Source: Hordeum vulgare subsp. vulgare
Taxonomy: Eukaryota > Streptophyta > Magnoliopsida > Poales > Poaceae
Assembly: GCF_904849725.1 (NCBI RefSeq)
Contig: NC_058519.1
Location: 650,245,387 to 650,309,386 of the forward strand
Length of the DNA: 64,000 nucleotides
Reading direction: 5' to 3'
In this document: piece after piece, positions 45,007 to 58,171 of the stretch
Position numbering within the stretch: position 1 is the first letter of the stretch
How the letters are laid out: each line of letters starts with the position of its first letter
Program-made: the position numbers and the translations under genes
Notes under the pieces: generated by a model
What the model saw: only the letters and a program-made list of their open reading frames with translations
Told to the model about the DNA's origin: nothing
The model's database searches: none

Positions 45007-48000
45007 TGTGACAGCCCGAGACCGACGCTCCAGAAGATTCCCCTTTCCTTTCCGTTTCCGTTGTGTGATTAGTTTTATTTGTTGCATCATCATGTAGTTT
45101 GCATCATCGCATCATGCATGGCATCATGTCATCTGTGTTTTGTCAGTGTTGCTTGTTGCTCCGTGTTGTTAGGTGTTAGTGCTTTATGAGTGTGACGTCG
45201 TTTGTTGGCGTGATGAGAATGCGTGCGTGAGAGCCACCGCTAAACCCTTTTGCACCGAGGACCTAAAACCTTTACTCCCCTCCTCTCCTCTTTTATTTGT
45301 TTTTGCGGTTGCTAAGATTTCCCGTTTTAAACCTCTATTTAAAAAGGGTTCGTCTTCTTCTTTTCAATAAAAGGGTCCTTTTATTAAATGTGGGGGTAAC
45401 CCTTGGGTTTTTATTTTAATTCTCTTTTTGTTTTATTTTAAAACCGTCTCATTTTACTTTCTATTTTAAATGGCTTTTATTTTATTCTTTAAATAAATGG
45501 GGTTTGATTTTTCTCGTGTTAAAAGGATTTTATTTTAATTCTTAAAAGGGTTTCATTTTTATTTGTTTAAAAATGCCCAACCTATTTCTTATAGTTGGGG
45601 TTTTATTTCCAAAGGAGTCAAAGGAATTTCTTTTAATTTTGTTAAATCCTTTTTATTTTTATTTCTATTTTTTGGGTGTGACGTTTTCTGTTTTAAAACA
45701 AAAAAAACAAAGGTTTAAAAAAAACTTAAGAGAGAGGGGGAGCCCAGCCGGCCAGGCCGAGGCCCAACCAGCCCCCCTCCCCTGCCCTAGCGCCGCAGGA
45801 GCCCTCGTCCCCTGTCTCGTCCTCCCAGCGCCGTCATCCCCTCGGTTCCACCCCGCGCCAGCAGTCCCCGTCGCCGGCCTGCACCTCCCCGCGCCATGGC
45901 CTTGCCCTCGCCCTTCTCCGATCCCGCGCGCCGCCTCTTCCCCCCGCGCACCTGCTCCGCCCCGCCGTGCTCCTCCCCTTGCCCGCCGCCGGCTTCCCCA
46001 TGGCCTCGGCTCGCCAGCAGCTCCTCCGCCTCCCTGGCCTCCGCTCTCCTCTGTGCGCCGCCGCCGAGCCGCCCCGGCGCGCTCGACCTTGTCGTGCCCC
46101 GCCGCCGTGCTCCCTCGCGCCGCGCTCGCAGCTCCTGCGCACCGCCTCGCTCCTCTCCTCGCGAGCTCACCTCCATACCCGACCTCGCCCTCACGAGCTT
46201 GCCGCCCCGCCGCAGCTGTCCGCGCGCCAGCACTTCGCCGTCGCCAGCTCCGCGCCGCCGCTCGCCGCGCATGGGCTCGGAACCGAGCGCCGGCGCCCAG
46301 GCCCGGTCCGGGTCGCCTCTCCCCTCGCCTCCACCTTGCGCCAGCATGCCAGGGCCCTCGTCCTCGCCACCTCGTCCCGTGCACGCCGGAGCTCTGCCCG
46401 ATATGCACAGCCCCGCGTCGCCCTGGCCTCCCTCCTCCTCGCCATGGTCGTCCGTTCGCCTGCTGCTAGGGACCCGAGGTCCTCCCCTTGCTGCAGGAGC
46501 CGTGCCGCCGTTCCCTGCCGAGCCGCCTGCTCCAGGAACCCCGGCCTCCCCTGCAAGCTTGTGTTGCTGCTGTGCTATGCTTGCTGCTGTGATTTGCTAG
46601 CATGCTGCTCTTGCTAGTGATTGCCTGCCGCTGCCGATCTTGCTGTTGCTTGCGTGCTGTGCTGGTGCTGTTTGTGCATGCTGCCGCCCCCAACTGTTGC
46701 CGTTCATGCTGTTGCTGCCGCCTGATGCCGATTGATGTAGGTTTCTACTACTTGATGCCGTGGCTATGTTGTTGCTAGTTGCTAGGCTTGCTGATAGATG
46801 CTAGCGATGTCGTAGCTGCTGTAGTCGTGTCGCCGCTGTCGCTGGTTACCGTCGCCGCGTGCACCATCCCCGCCGCCGTGGAATCGACAAGTTCGCGTGT
46901 TCAACGACTTCCTCGACGTCGCCGAAGACCCCTCTCCCGACGCCTAGTGCCCGTCTACCGTCGCCGAAGACGTGAACCACGACGACAAGAGAATGACTAC
47001 CGTCGACGAGACCGTGTACGACTACTTCCACGACGACCACGACGTCCGCTTCGACTGAACCCCTCCGATTCGCACGCGTCGAAGGTATATTGATGAGACG
47101 TGTCGTGTACCGAGCACATATGATGTATGAGTTGAATATATGTATGCACCGTTTGTTGCCCGTTGTCTTCTTTGTTGTGCCTCGACACATGGGAACCCGA
47201 GATACGGGATCACCCCATCTTTATTTACCGTTCCCGCACGCGTTCCTAGTACGTTGGCACGATTGTTCGTTGAGTATCGTGATAGGAATGTTGCCGTGGC
47301 TTCGTTTCCGTTTTGCCGCCATGGTTCCCTCTCGCTCGCCGTGGCGACATATGTTCCTTCTCTTGCCCGTGATGTTTGAACTCGCATGCATGACGCATTC
47401 ATGGCATAATTGTCTTGTGTTGCATGTCTCTTGTAACGTAGCTCCGATCTATGTCTCGCATGTTACCGACTAGGACATGCAGGATCATCACTACACCCTT
47501 GCCATGTTAAAAACATTTAATATTGTCGTGTAAATAGTCAAGAGTGAATTAAATAATTAATCGTGGAGTTTCGTCGATATGCAACCCATTGCATAGCGAG
47601 CTTCACTTAACGTGTAGTGTTTTCGTGAGGTGAATTGCCATGCCATCCCTTGCATCATTGAACAGATCATGCATCATAGTAGGTTATGCATCATGTTGTG
47701 CATCGTGTGGTGAATATCTGTGTTGATGTTTGTTTTCGGTTTGCTCCGTCTCGATAGAGTTTCGCAAGCGTGTCGGAATGTGAGGACCCGTTCGACTACG
47801 TTGGTTCGTCTGCTTCGCCGAGTTGTTCTTCTTCCAAGCGGGATCTCAGGCAAGATGACCATTTCCCCAGATACCATTACTATCATTGCCATGCTAGTTT
47901 TATCGCTTCTACCGATTCTGTCTCGTTGCCTACCACATGTTAATTATCAGCCTCTCAACAATGCCATGAAACCTTCAACCTGTTCAACCTAGCAAACCAC

Positions 48001-49524
48001 TGATTGGCTATGTTACCGCTTGCTTAACCCTGTGTTAGCGTTGCTAGTTGCACGTGCAGTTGCTTCCATGTGATAACATGGGTTCCTTGTTTTATCACCA
48101 TATTTAATGCTATTTAATTTAATGCACCTATATACTTGGTAAAAGGTGGAAGGCTCGGCCTTTCTAGCCTGGTGTTTTGTTCCACCTTTGCCCCCTTAGT
48201 TTTCGGCTACCGGTGTTATGTTCCATAAATGAGCGCTCCTAACACGATCGGGGTTGTTACGGGGACCCCCTTGATAATTCGTTTTAGATTAAAGCTGGTC
48301 CGGCAAGGCCCAACATTGGTTCTACATTTGCCCAACATAATAATTTGTTAACACTGAAATGCATAGGGCGTCATGAACCCAAGGAGTAATTTTACATAAA
48401 CAGGGGGGGCCAGTGCTGATGGTGTTGGTCCCAAATGGTCTGGCCGCGGGGTCACCATGGGGAAACTCGAGGTTTGGCACCCGTAGCTAGTTCCATTCGT
48501 CGTGTCCTGAGAACGAGATACGCGGCTCCTATCGGGATCGTCGACACGCCGGGCGGCCTTGCTGGATTAGTTTTACCTTTGACGAGATATCTTGTGCATC
48601 GGGATTCCGGTGATGCTTTGGGTAATCTCAGAGTTGAGGTTTCCACTAGGGAATCCGACGAGATCGCGAGCTTCGTGATTGAGGATTTCTATGCGGCTTG
48701 TGGTAATTTGTGATGGACTAGTTGGAGCACCCCTGCAGGGTCAAATCTTTTCGAAAGTCGTGCCCGCGGTTATGTGGCAACGTGAAAACTTTGTTTAACA
48801 CTGGTTCTAGATAACTTGAAGTTAACTTAATTAAAACTTGCCAACTGTGTGCGTAACCGTGACTGTCTCTTTCGTAAGTTCCTTCTCCGATCGAGGACAC
48901 GGTGGGGTTATGTCTGACGTAGGTAGGTGTTCAGGATCATTCATTTGATCATCGGTAGATCACGTCCATTATGCGTAGATCTTCTCCCTCCATATTCTTG
49001 TACTCGTAAGTTTAGCCACCAAATATATGCTTAGCCGCTGCTGCAAACTCACCACTTAACCATACCTCACCCATTAAGCTTTGCTAGTCTTGATACCTTT
49101 GGAAATGAGATTGCTGAGTCCCCTATGGCTCACAGATTACTACAACACCAGTTGCAGGTACAGGTAAAGGTTACTTCATGCGAGCGCGTTGATTGTTCAT
49201 TTGGAGTTGCTTCTTCTTCTTCATCGATCTAGGATGGGTTCCAGGCCGGCAGCCTGGGATAGCAAGGATGGATGTCTTCTTCTTTTCTCGTTTGTTTTCG
49301 TCCGTAGTCGGACCCTGCTTTTCTTCATGATGATTATGTATTGTACTGCTGTGACTCTGATGTAGCTTGTGGCGAGTGTAAGCCAATTATATATATATAT
49401 ATATCTTCTTTTCAGTACATGTACTTGTAACGATATCCATTCTTGCGGCACGACGAGATGCGCTTCTATCCCTGACGAGGCCCTCGTGCCAAATTGAGGA
49501 TAGGGTCGCATCTTGGGCGTGACA
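45007..49524 (+). repeat. Sukkula-type LARD LTR, 4.5 kb
   Basis: It starts TGTGACAGCCCGAGACCGACG and ends GGGCGTGACA at 49524, followed by gaatg (49525-49529), which pairs with gaacg at 41547-41551 with one change. The stretch 49499-49523 is, base for base as I remember it, the IRAP primer site of the barley LARD Sukkula. The length (4518 bp) fits the LARD LTR of about 4.4 kb. It contains T-rich and GC-rich blocks and long frames on both strands at 45570-46690, but no recognisable protein. LARDs carry no genes. Confidence 0.75.
49388..49404. repeat. (TA)n microsatellite
   Basis: A short run of TA dinucleotides lies near the 3' end of the Sukkula-type LTR. Confidence 0.8.
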
Positions 49525-50167
49525 GAATGCCTCTTTAACATCACACCTAATTATTCTTCTCTTCGTATTTTTGGGTGTGTAGTTTGGCCAAACTTGCGAC
49601 CCTTCAACAAGCACAAACTTGAGTATCGTTCTAAACAATGTGTGTTTCTTGGCTACAGTCCACTCCACAAAGGGTATAAATGCCTTGATGTGTCCACGGG
49701 TCGGGTCTATGTTTCTCGTGATGTTATCTTTGATGAGCACATTTTTTCCTTTGCTGCCCTACACCCTAATGTCGGCGCCCAACTCCGTGCGGAACTCGTT
49801 CTTTTACCTTCACTTTTTCCTCCACAGCCATCCCAAGTATCTCTCGACGAAGTGCATACTAATACTATGTCTATTTCCCATACCAGTGTACCAGGATCTA
49901 ATGAAAACTGTGCAGAAAATGGTGATTTTATGCAGGTAACGCATGCTACAGAGTCACCAGCCACAGCAAATCCCACCGGCGAGGATTCTCCTGTTGATCT
50001 CCCTGCCAGATCCACCTCGGGATCGCCAGCGCCACACGCGTCAGGCGCATCCGCTACGGGATCTGCGCACATATCTGGCCCGCTCCCGCCCGCTCCTACC
50101 GCCCTACGTGGCGCGGCCTCACGCGCGGGTTCAGACGGCTCCGCCTCGGGCCCGGGGTGGTCCCCCG
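49525..50167 (+). pseudogene. Copia F integrase C-terminus and linker, second half
   Basis: This continues Copia F after composite G. It encodes the integrase C-terminal region (CLFNITPNYSSLRIFGC, CVFLGYSPLHKGYKC, VYVSRDVIFDEH) and then the variable Ser/Pro-rich linker that leads to the reverse transcriptase. It stops in that linker where BARE D begins. The first codons join to the left half across the gaacg duplication, after allowing for the indel near 41535. Confidence 0.85.
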
Positions 50168-51989
50168 TGTTGGAATTATGCCCTAGAGGCAATAATAAAT
50201 GTAAAGTTATTATTATAATTCCTGTATCAAGATAATAGTTTATTATCCATGCTATAATTGTATTGAATGAAGACTCATTTACATGTGTGGATACATAGAC
50301 AAAACACCGTCCCTAGCATGCCTATAGTTGGCTAGCCAGTTGATCAATGATAGTCAGTGTATTCTGATTATGAACAAAGTGTTGTTGCTTGATAACTGGA
50401 TCACGTCATTGGGAGAATCACGTGATGGACTAGACCCAAACTAATAGACGTAGCATGTTGATCGTGTCATTTTGTTGCTACTGTTTTCTGCGTGTCAAGT
50501 ATTTATTCCTATGACCATGAGATCATATAACTCACTGACACCGGAGGAATGCTTTGTGTGTATCAAACGTCGCAACGTAACTGGGTGACTATAAAGATGC
50601 TCTACAGGTATCTCCGAAGGTGTTAGTTGAGTTAGTATGGATCAAGACTGGGATTTGTCACTCCGTGTGACGGAGAGGTATCTCGGGGCCCACTCGGTAA
50701 TACAACATCACACATAAGCCTTGCAAGCAATGTAACTTAGTGTAAGTTGCGGGATCTTGTATTACGGAACGAGTAAAGAGACTTGCCGGTAAATGAGATT
50801 GAAATAGGTATGCGGATACTGACGATCGAATCTCGGGCAAGTAACATACCGAAGGACAAAGGGAATGACATACGGGATTATACGAATCCTTGGCACTGAG
50901 GTTCAAACGATAAGATCTTCGTAGAACATGTAGGATCCAATATGGGCATCCAGGTCCCGCTATTGGATATTGACCGAGGAGTCTCTCGGGTCATGTCTAC
51001 ATAGTTCTCGAACCCGCAGGGTCTGCACACTTAAGGTTCGACGTTGTTTTATGCGTATTCGAGTTATGTGGTTGGTTACCGAATGTTGTTCGGAGTCCCG
51101 GATGAGATCACGGACGTCACGAGGGTTTCCGGAATGGTCCGGAAACGAAGATTGATATATAGGATGACCTCATTTGATTACCGGAAGGTTTTCGGAGTTA
51201 CCGGGAATGTACCGGGAATGACGAATGGGTTCCGGGAGTTCACCGGGGGGGGCAACCCACCCCGGGGAAGCCCACAGGCATTTGGGGAGCCACACCAGCC
51301 CTTAGTGGGCTGGTGGGACAGCCCACAAGTGCCCTATGCCCCAAGGATAAAAATCAAAGGAGAAAAGAAAAAAAAAGGGAAGAAGTGGGAAAGTGGAAGG
51401 ACTCCCTCCCACCAAACCTAGTCCAACTCGGTTTGGGGGGGGAGAGTCCTCCCCCCTAGCTCGGCCGACCCCTTGGGGATCCCTTGGACCCCAAGGCAAG
51501 GTCCCCCTCCCTCCTCCTATATATATGGGGCTTTTAGGGCAGATTTGAGACGACTTTCTCACGGCTGCCCGACCACATACCTCCATAGTTTTTCCTCTAG
51601 ATCGCGTTTCTGCGGAGCTCGGGCGGAGCCCTGCTGAGACAAGGTCATCACCAACCTCCGGAGCGCCGTCACGCTGCCGGAAAACTCTTCTACCTCTCCG
51701 TCTCTCTTGCTGGATCAAGAAGGCCGAGATCATCCTCGAGCTGTACGTGTGCTGAACGCGGAGGTGCCGTCCGTTCGGTACTAGATCGTGGGACTAATCG
51801 CGGGATTGTTCACGGGGCGGATCGAGGGACGTGAGGACGTTCCACTACATCAACCGCGTTCTCTAACGCTTCTGCTGTTCGATCTACAAGGGTACGTAGA
51901 TCACTCATCCCCTCTCGTAGATGGACATCACCATGATAGGTCTTCGTGCGCGTAGGAAAATTTTGTTTCCCATGCGACGTTCCCCAACA
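50168..51989 (+). repeat. 5' LTR of element D
   Basis: It is 1822 bp, starting TGTTGGAATTATGCCC and ending CCCCAACA, with a TATA box at 51518-51526. Confidence 0.92.
51518..51526 (+). promoter_or_regulatory. TATA box in 5' LTR of element D
   Basis: The sequence tatatatat occurs in the context ctcctatatatatggggc, at the same LTR position as in A and B. Confidence 0.6.
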
Positions 51990-51990
51990 G

Positions 51991-52007
51991 TGGCATCATG
52001 AGCTAGG
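51991..52007 (+). promoter_or_regulatory. Primer binding site of element D
   Basis: It starts tggcatcatgagc, one base after the LTR end, the same as in A and B. Confidence 0.6.
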
Positions 52008-53245
52008 TTCATGCGTAGATGTCTTCTCGAGTAGAACACAAAAGGTTTTGTGGGCGGTGATGTGCGTTTTGCTGCCCTCCTTAGTCTTTTCTTGATTCCG
52101 CGGTATTGTTGGATTGAAGTGGCTTGGACCGACATTACTCGTACGCTTACGAGAGACTGGTTTCATCGTTATGAGTAACCCCCTTTGCTCAAAGATGACT
52201 GGCAAGTGACGGTTTCTCCAACTTTAGTTGAATCGGATTTGACCGAGGAGGTCCTTGGATGAGGTTAAATAGCAACTCATATATCGCCGTTGTGGTGTTT
52301 GCGTAAGTAAGATGCGATCCTACTAGATACCCTTGGTCACCACGTAAAACATGCAACAACAAAATTAGAGGACGTCTAACTTGTTTTTGCAGGGTATGTT
52401 TGTGATGTGATATGGCCAACGATGTGATGTGATATATTGGATGTATGAGATGATCATGTTGTAATAGAAATATCGACTTGCACGTCGATGGTACGGCAAC
52501 CGGCAGGAGCCATAGGGTTGTCTTTATACTAACATATGTGCTTGCAGATGCGTTTACTATTTTGCTAGGATGTAGCTTTAGTAGTGATAGCATGAGTAGC
52601 ACGACAACCACGACGGCAACACGTTGATGGATGATCATGGTGTGGCGCCCGTGACAAGAAGATCGTGCCGATGCTTTGGTGATGGAGATCAAGAAGCACG
52701 TGATGATGGCCATATCATGTCACTTATGAATTGCATGTGATGTTAATCCTTTTATGCACCTTATTTTGCTTAGAACGACGGTAGCATTATGAGGTGATCT
52801 CTCACTAAAATTTCAAGACGAAATTGTGTTCTCCCCGGCTGTGCACCGTTGCTACAGTTCGTCGTTTCGAGACACCACGTGATGATCGGGTGTGATAGAC
52901 TCAACGTTCACATACAACGGGTGCAAAACAGTTGCGCACGCGGAACACTCGGGTTAAGCTTGACGAGCCTAGCATGTGCTGACATGGCCTCGGAACACAT
53001 GAGACTGAAAGGTCGATCATGAATCATATAGTTGATATGATTAGCATAGGGATGCTTACCACTGAAACTATACTCAACTCACGTGATGATCGGACTTGGG
53101 ATAGTGTAAGTGGATCATGAACCACTCAAATGACTAGAGAGATGTACTTTTTGAGTGGGAGTTTAGCATATAATTTGATTAAGTTGAACTCTAATTATCT
53201 TGAACATAGTCTAAGTCCACTTTGAATATATTTGTGTTGTAGATC

Positions 53246-56200
53246 ATGGCTCACGCAAGTGTCATCCTGAATTTTAATACGTTCCTAGAGAAAGCTAAGT
53301 TGAAAGATGATGGAAGCAACTTTGTAGACTGGGCTCGTAATCTTAAGCTAATCTTACAAGCTGGAAAGAAGGATTATGTCCTTAATGCTGCGCTAGGAGA
53401 TGAACCACCCGCTACGGCTGATCAGGATGTTAAGAACGCTTGGTTAGCGCGTAAGGAGGACCACTCAATAGTTCAATGTGCAGTCTTGTATGGCTTAGAA
53501 CCGGGACTTCAACGTCGCTTTGAGCGTCATGGAGCATTTGAGATGTTCCAGGAGTTGAAGTTTATCTTTCAGAAGAACGCCCGGATCGAGAGGTATGAGA
53601 CCTCCGATAAATTCTATGCTTGCAAGATGGAGGAAAACTCGTCTGTCAGTGAACATGTGCTCAAAATGTGTGGGTACTCAAACCGTCTAGCTGAACTGGG
53701 GATTGAACTCCCGCAAGAAGCTATCACTGACAGAATCCTTCAATCACTGCCGCCAAGCTACAAAGGCTTTGTGTTGAACTACAACATGCAAGGGATGAAC
53801 AAGTCTCCCGGCGAGTTGTTTGCGATGCTAAAAGTCGCAGAGTCTGAACTCCGTAAAGAGCATCAAGTGTTGATGGTGAGCAAGACCACTAGTTTCAAGA
53901 GAAACGGCAAAGGCAAGAAGGGAAATTCGAAGAAGAGCGGCAAGCCTGTTGCCAATCCGCCGAAGAAACCCAAGGCTGGACCTAAGCCTGAAACAGAGTG
54001 CTTCTATTGCAAGGGTATGGGTCACTGGAAGCGCAAATGCCCCAAGTATCTGGCAGATAAGAAGGCGGGCAAAGAAAAATCAGGTATATTTGATATACAT
54101 GTTATTGATGTTTACTTAACCGGCTCTCGTAGTAGTGCCTGGGTATTTGATACCGGTTCTGTTGCTCACATTTGCAACTCGAAGCAGGAACTGCGGAATA
54201 GACGAAGGCTGGCGAAAGACGAAGTGACGATGCGCGTAGGAAACGGTTCCAAGGTTGATGCAATCGCCGTCGGCACAGTGTCACTTCAACTACCATCGGG
54301 ATTAGTGATGAACTTAAATCATTGTTATTTAGTGCCTGCGTTGAGCATGAACATTATATCTGGATCTTGTTTATTGCGAGACGGTTACTCTTTTAAGTCT
54401 GAGAATAATGGTTGTTCTATTTCTATGAGTAACATCTTTTATGGTCATGCACCGAATGTGAGAGGATTGTTCATATTGAATCTCGATAGCGATACGCATA
54501 TACATAACATTGAGACCAAAAGAGTTAGAGTAAACAATGATAGCGCCATATTTTTGTGGCACTGCCGTTTGGGTCATATTGGTGTAAAGCGCATGAAGAA
54601 ACTCCATGCTGATGGACTTTTGGAGTCACTTGACTTTGATTCACTTGACACGTGCGAACCATGCCTCATGGGCAAGATGACTAAGACTCCGTTCTCCGGA
54701 ACAATGGAGCGTGCAAGTGACTTGTTGGAAATCATACATACCGATGTGTGTGGTCCAATGAGCGTGGAGGCACGCGGCGGATATCGTTATTTTCTCACCT
54801 TCACTGACGATTTAAGTAGATATGGTTATGTCTACTTAATGAAGCACAAGTCTGAAACATTTGAAAAGTTCAAGCAATTTCAGAGTGAAGTGGAAAATCA
54901 TCGTAACAAGAAGATCAAGTTCCTACGGTCTGATCGTGGGGGTGAATATCTGAGTTTCGAGTTTGGTACTCACTTAAGACAATGTGGAATTGTTTCACAG
55001 TTAACACCGCCTGGAACACCACAGCGTAATGGTGTGTCCGAACGTCGTAATCGTACTTTGTTAGAGATGGTGCAATCTATGATGTCTCTTACTGATTTGC
55101 CGTTATCATTTTGGGGTTATGCATTAGAAACAGCTGCATTCACTTTAAATAGGGCACCATCGAAATCCGTTGAGACGACACCGTACGAACTGTGGTATGG
55201 CAAAAGGCCAAAGTTGTCGTTTCTTAAAGTTTGGGGATGTGATGCTTATGTCAAAAAGCTTCAGCCTGAAAAGCTGGAACCCAAAGCGGAAAAGTGCGTC
55301 TTCATAGGTTACCCAAAAGAGACAGTTGGGTACACCTTCTATCTCAAATCCGAGGGCAAAGTGTTTGTTGCTAAGAACGGAACTTTTCTCGAGAAGGAGT
55401 TTCTCTCGAGAGAATTGAGTGGGAGGCAGATAGAACTTGACGAGGTTGTCGAACCTCTCATCCCTCTGGATGGTGGCGCAGGGCAAGGGGAAACCTCTGT
55501 CGTTGCGACGCCGGTTGAGGAGGAAGTTAATGATGATGATCATGAAACTCCAGTTCAAGTTTCTGTTGAACCACGCAGGTCGACGAGATCACGCGCTGCT
55601 CCAGAGTGGTACGGTAATCCCGTCTTATCAATCATGTTGTTAGACAACAATGAACCTGCAAATTATGAAGAAGCAATGGTGGGCCCAGATTCCAACAAAT
55701 GGCTAGAAGCCATGAAATCCGAGATAGGATCCATGTATGAGAACAAAGTGTGGACTTTGGAGATACTGCCTGAGGGCCGCAAGGCTATTCAGAACAAATG
55801 GATCTTTAAGAAGAAGACGGACGCTGACGGTAATGTGACCGTTTATAAAGCTCGACTTGTGGCAAAGGGTTTTTCACAAGTTCCAGGAGTTGACTACGAT
55901 GAGACTTTCTCACCCGTAGCGATGCTTAATTCCGTCAGAATCATGTTAGCAATAGCTGCATTTTTCGATTATGAAATCTGGCATATGGATGTCAAAACGG
56001 CGTTCCTTAACGGTTTCCTTAAGGAAGAGTTGTATATGATGCAACCCGTAGGTTTTGTCGATCCTAAAAATGCTGACAAGGTGTGCAAGCTCCAGCGATC
56101 CATTTATGGACTGGTGCAAGCATCTCGGAGTTGGAATAAACGCTTTGATGAGGTGATCAAAGCATTTGGGTTTATACAAGTGGTTGGAGAATCTTGTATT

Positions 56201-57226
56201 TACAAGAAAGTGAGTGGGAGCTCTGTGGCGTTTCTAATATTATATGTGGATGACATATTACTGATTGGAAACAATGTAGAGCTTTTGGAGAGCATAAAAG
56301 ATTACTTGAATAAAAGTTTCTCTATGAAGGACCTAGGAGAAGCTGCTTACATACTAGGCATTAAGATCTATAGGGATAGGTCAAAACGCCTGATAGGACT
56401 TTCACAAAGCACATACCTTGATAAAGTTTTGAAGAGGTTCAAAATGGAACAGCCCAAGAAAGGGTTCTTGCCAGTGTTACAAGGTACGAGATTGAGTAAG
56501 ACTCAGTGCCCAGCAACTGATGAAGATAGAGAGCATATGCGCTCCGTCCCCTATGCTTCGGCCATAGGTTCTATCATGTATGCAATGCTGTGCACTAGAC
56601 CGGATGTTAGCCTGGCCATAAGTATGGCAGGTAGGTTCCAGAGTAATCCAGGAGTGGATCACTGGATGGCGGTCAAGAATATCCTAAAGTACCTGAAAAG
56701 GACTAAGGAGATGTTTCTCGTGTATGGAGGTGACGAAGAGCTCGCCGTAAAAGGTTACGTCGATGCAAGCTTTGACACAGATCCGGACGACTCTAAGTCG
56801 CAAACCGGATACGTATTTATTCTTAATGGGGGTGCAGTAAGCTGGTGCAGTTCCAAGCAAAGCGTCGTAGCAGATTCTACATGTGAAGGAGAGTACATGG
56901 CTGCCTCGGAGGCGGCTAAGGAGGGTGTCTGGATGAAGCAGTTCATGACGGATCTTGGAGTGGTGCCAAGTGTACTGGATCCAATAACCTTGTTCTGTGA
57001 CAACACTGGTGCCATTGCCTTAGCAAAGGAACCAAGGCTTCACAAGAAGACCAGACACATCAAATGACGCTTCAACCTCATCCGCGACTACGTCGAGGAG
57101 GAGAACGTAAATATATGCAAAGTTCACACGGATCTGAATGTAGCAGACCCGCTGACTAAACCTCTTCCAGGGCCAAAACATGATCGACACCAGAACTGTA
57201 TGGGTGTTAGATTTATTACAATCTAA
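53246..57226 (+). pseudogene. BARE-type gag-pol polyprotein with one nonsense codon
   Basis: The frame runs from ATG 53246 (MAHASVILNF) and is open for 1273 codons to TGA at 57065-57067, then on in the same frame to TAA at 57224-57226. The total of 1326 residues equals element B. All catalytic landmarks are present: knuckle CFYCKGMGHWKRKC, FDTGS, integrase Asp-Asp-Glu, RT YVDD and RNase H DASFDTD. The nonsense codon replaces the Arg codon CGA of element B (after KTRHIK) and removes the last 53 residues, at the end of RNase H. RNase H also has EGEY where B has [14 protein letters not shown] is intact here, unlike in B. Confidence 0.9.
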
Positions 57227-57278
57227 TTCACATGGTGATGTGAGGGCTAGATTATTGACTCTAGTGCAAGTGGGAGAC

Positions 57279-58171
57279 TGTTGGAATTATGCCCTAGAGG
57301 CAATAATAAATGTAAAGTTATTATTATAATTCCTGTATCAAGATAATAGTTTATTATCCATGCTATAATTGTATTGAATGAAGACTCATTTACATGTGTG
57401 GATACATAGACAAAACACCGTCCCTAGCATGCCTCTAGTTAGGCTAGCCAGTTGATCGATGATAGTCAGTGTCTTCTGATTATGAACAAGGTGTTGTTGC
57501 TTGATAACTGGATCACGTCATTGGGAGAATCACGTGATGGACTAGACCCAAACTAATAGACGTAGCATGTTGATCGTGTCATTTTGTTGTTACTGTTTTC
57601 TGCGTGTCAAGTATTTATTCCTATGACCATGAGATCATATAACTCACTGACACCGGAGGAATGCTTTGTGTGTATCAAACGTCGCAACGTAACTGGGTGA
57701 CTATAAAGATGCTCTACAGGTATCTCCGAAGGTGTAGAGCATCTTTATAGTCACCCAGTTACGTTGCGACGTTTGATACACACAAAGCATTCCTCCGGTG
57801 TCAGTGAGTTATACGATCTCATGGTCATAGGAATAAATACTTGACACGCAGAAAACAGTAGCAACAAAATGACACGATCAACATGCTACGTCTATTAGTT
57901 TGGGTCTAGTCCATCACGTGATTCTCCCAATGACGTGATCCAGTTATCAAGCAACAACACTTTGTTCATAATCAGAAGACACTGACTATCATTGATCAAC
58001 TGGCTAGCCAACTAGAGGCATGCTAGGGACGGTGTTTTGTCTATGTATCCACACATGTAAATGAGTCTTCATTCAATACAATTATAGCATGGATAATAAA
58101 CTATTATCTTGATACAGGAATTATAATAATAACTATACATTTATTATTTCCTCTAGGGCATAATTCCAACA
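57279..58171. repeat. Palindromic LTR-LTR junction, arms about 437 bp
   Basis: The left arm 57279-57716 is the start of a BARE LTR in plus orientation. The right arm 57735-58171 is the same LTR segment in minus orientation, ending ccaaca. The 18-bp loop (57717-57734, caggtatctccgaaggtg) continues the left arm. The arms differ at several sites (gttaggctag against gttggctag; ggtgttg against agtgttg; gttgtta against gttgcta), so they are not copies of one molecule. Confidence 0.92.

Larger units (their letters stand above)
39311..50167 (+). mobile_element. Copia element F, interrupted by G and cut off at D
   Basis: This is a Copia element with a short LTR at 39311-39500, primer binding site tggtataagagc at 39501-39512, and gag from 39529. 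It is split by the Sukkula-type composite (41552-49524) within the integrase and resumes at 49525. It ends abruptly at 50167, where BARE D begins. The RT, RNase H and 3' LTR expected to the right of D are absent from the window. Its frame carries stops and shifts. Confidence 0.85.
50168..57716 (+). mobile_element. BARE-type Copia element D, 3' LTR incomplete
   Basis: 5' LTR 50168-51989, interior 51990-57278 and the first 438 bp of a 3' LTR (57279-57716). The five bases before it are ccccg (50163-50167). No matching duplication is found at the right because the 3' LTR turns into an inverted LTR piece. The polyprotein frame is complete except for one nonsense codon. Confidence 0.88.

Noticed and set aside
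43672..46693. Many large frames on both strands, rich in Arg, Ala, Pro
   Set aside because: This is a GC-rich composition effect inside gene-free LARD-type LTRs. Opposite strands are open at the same place and no motif is seen.
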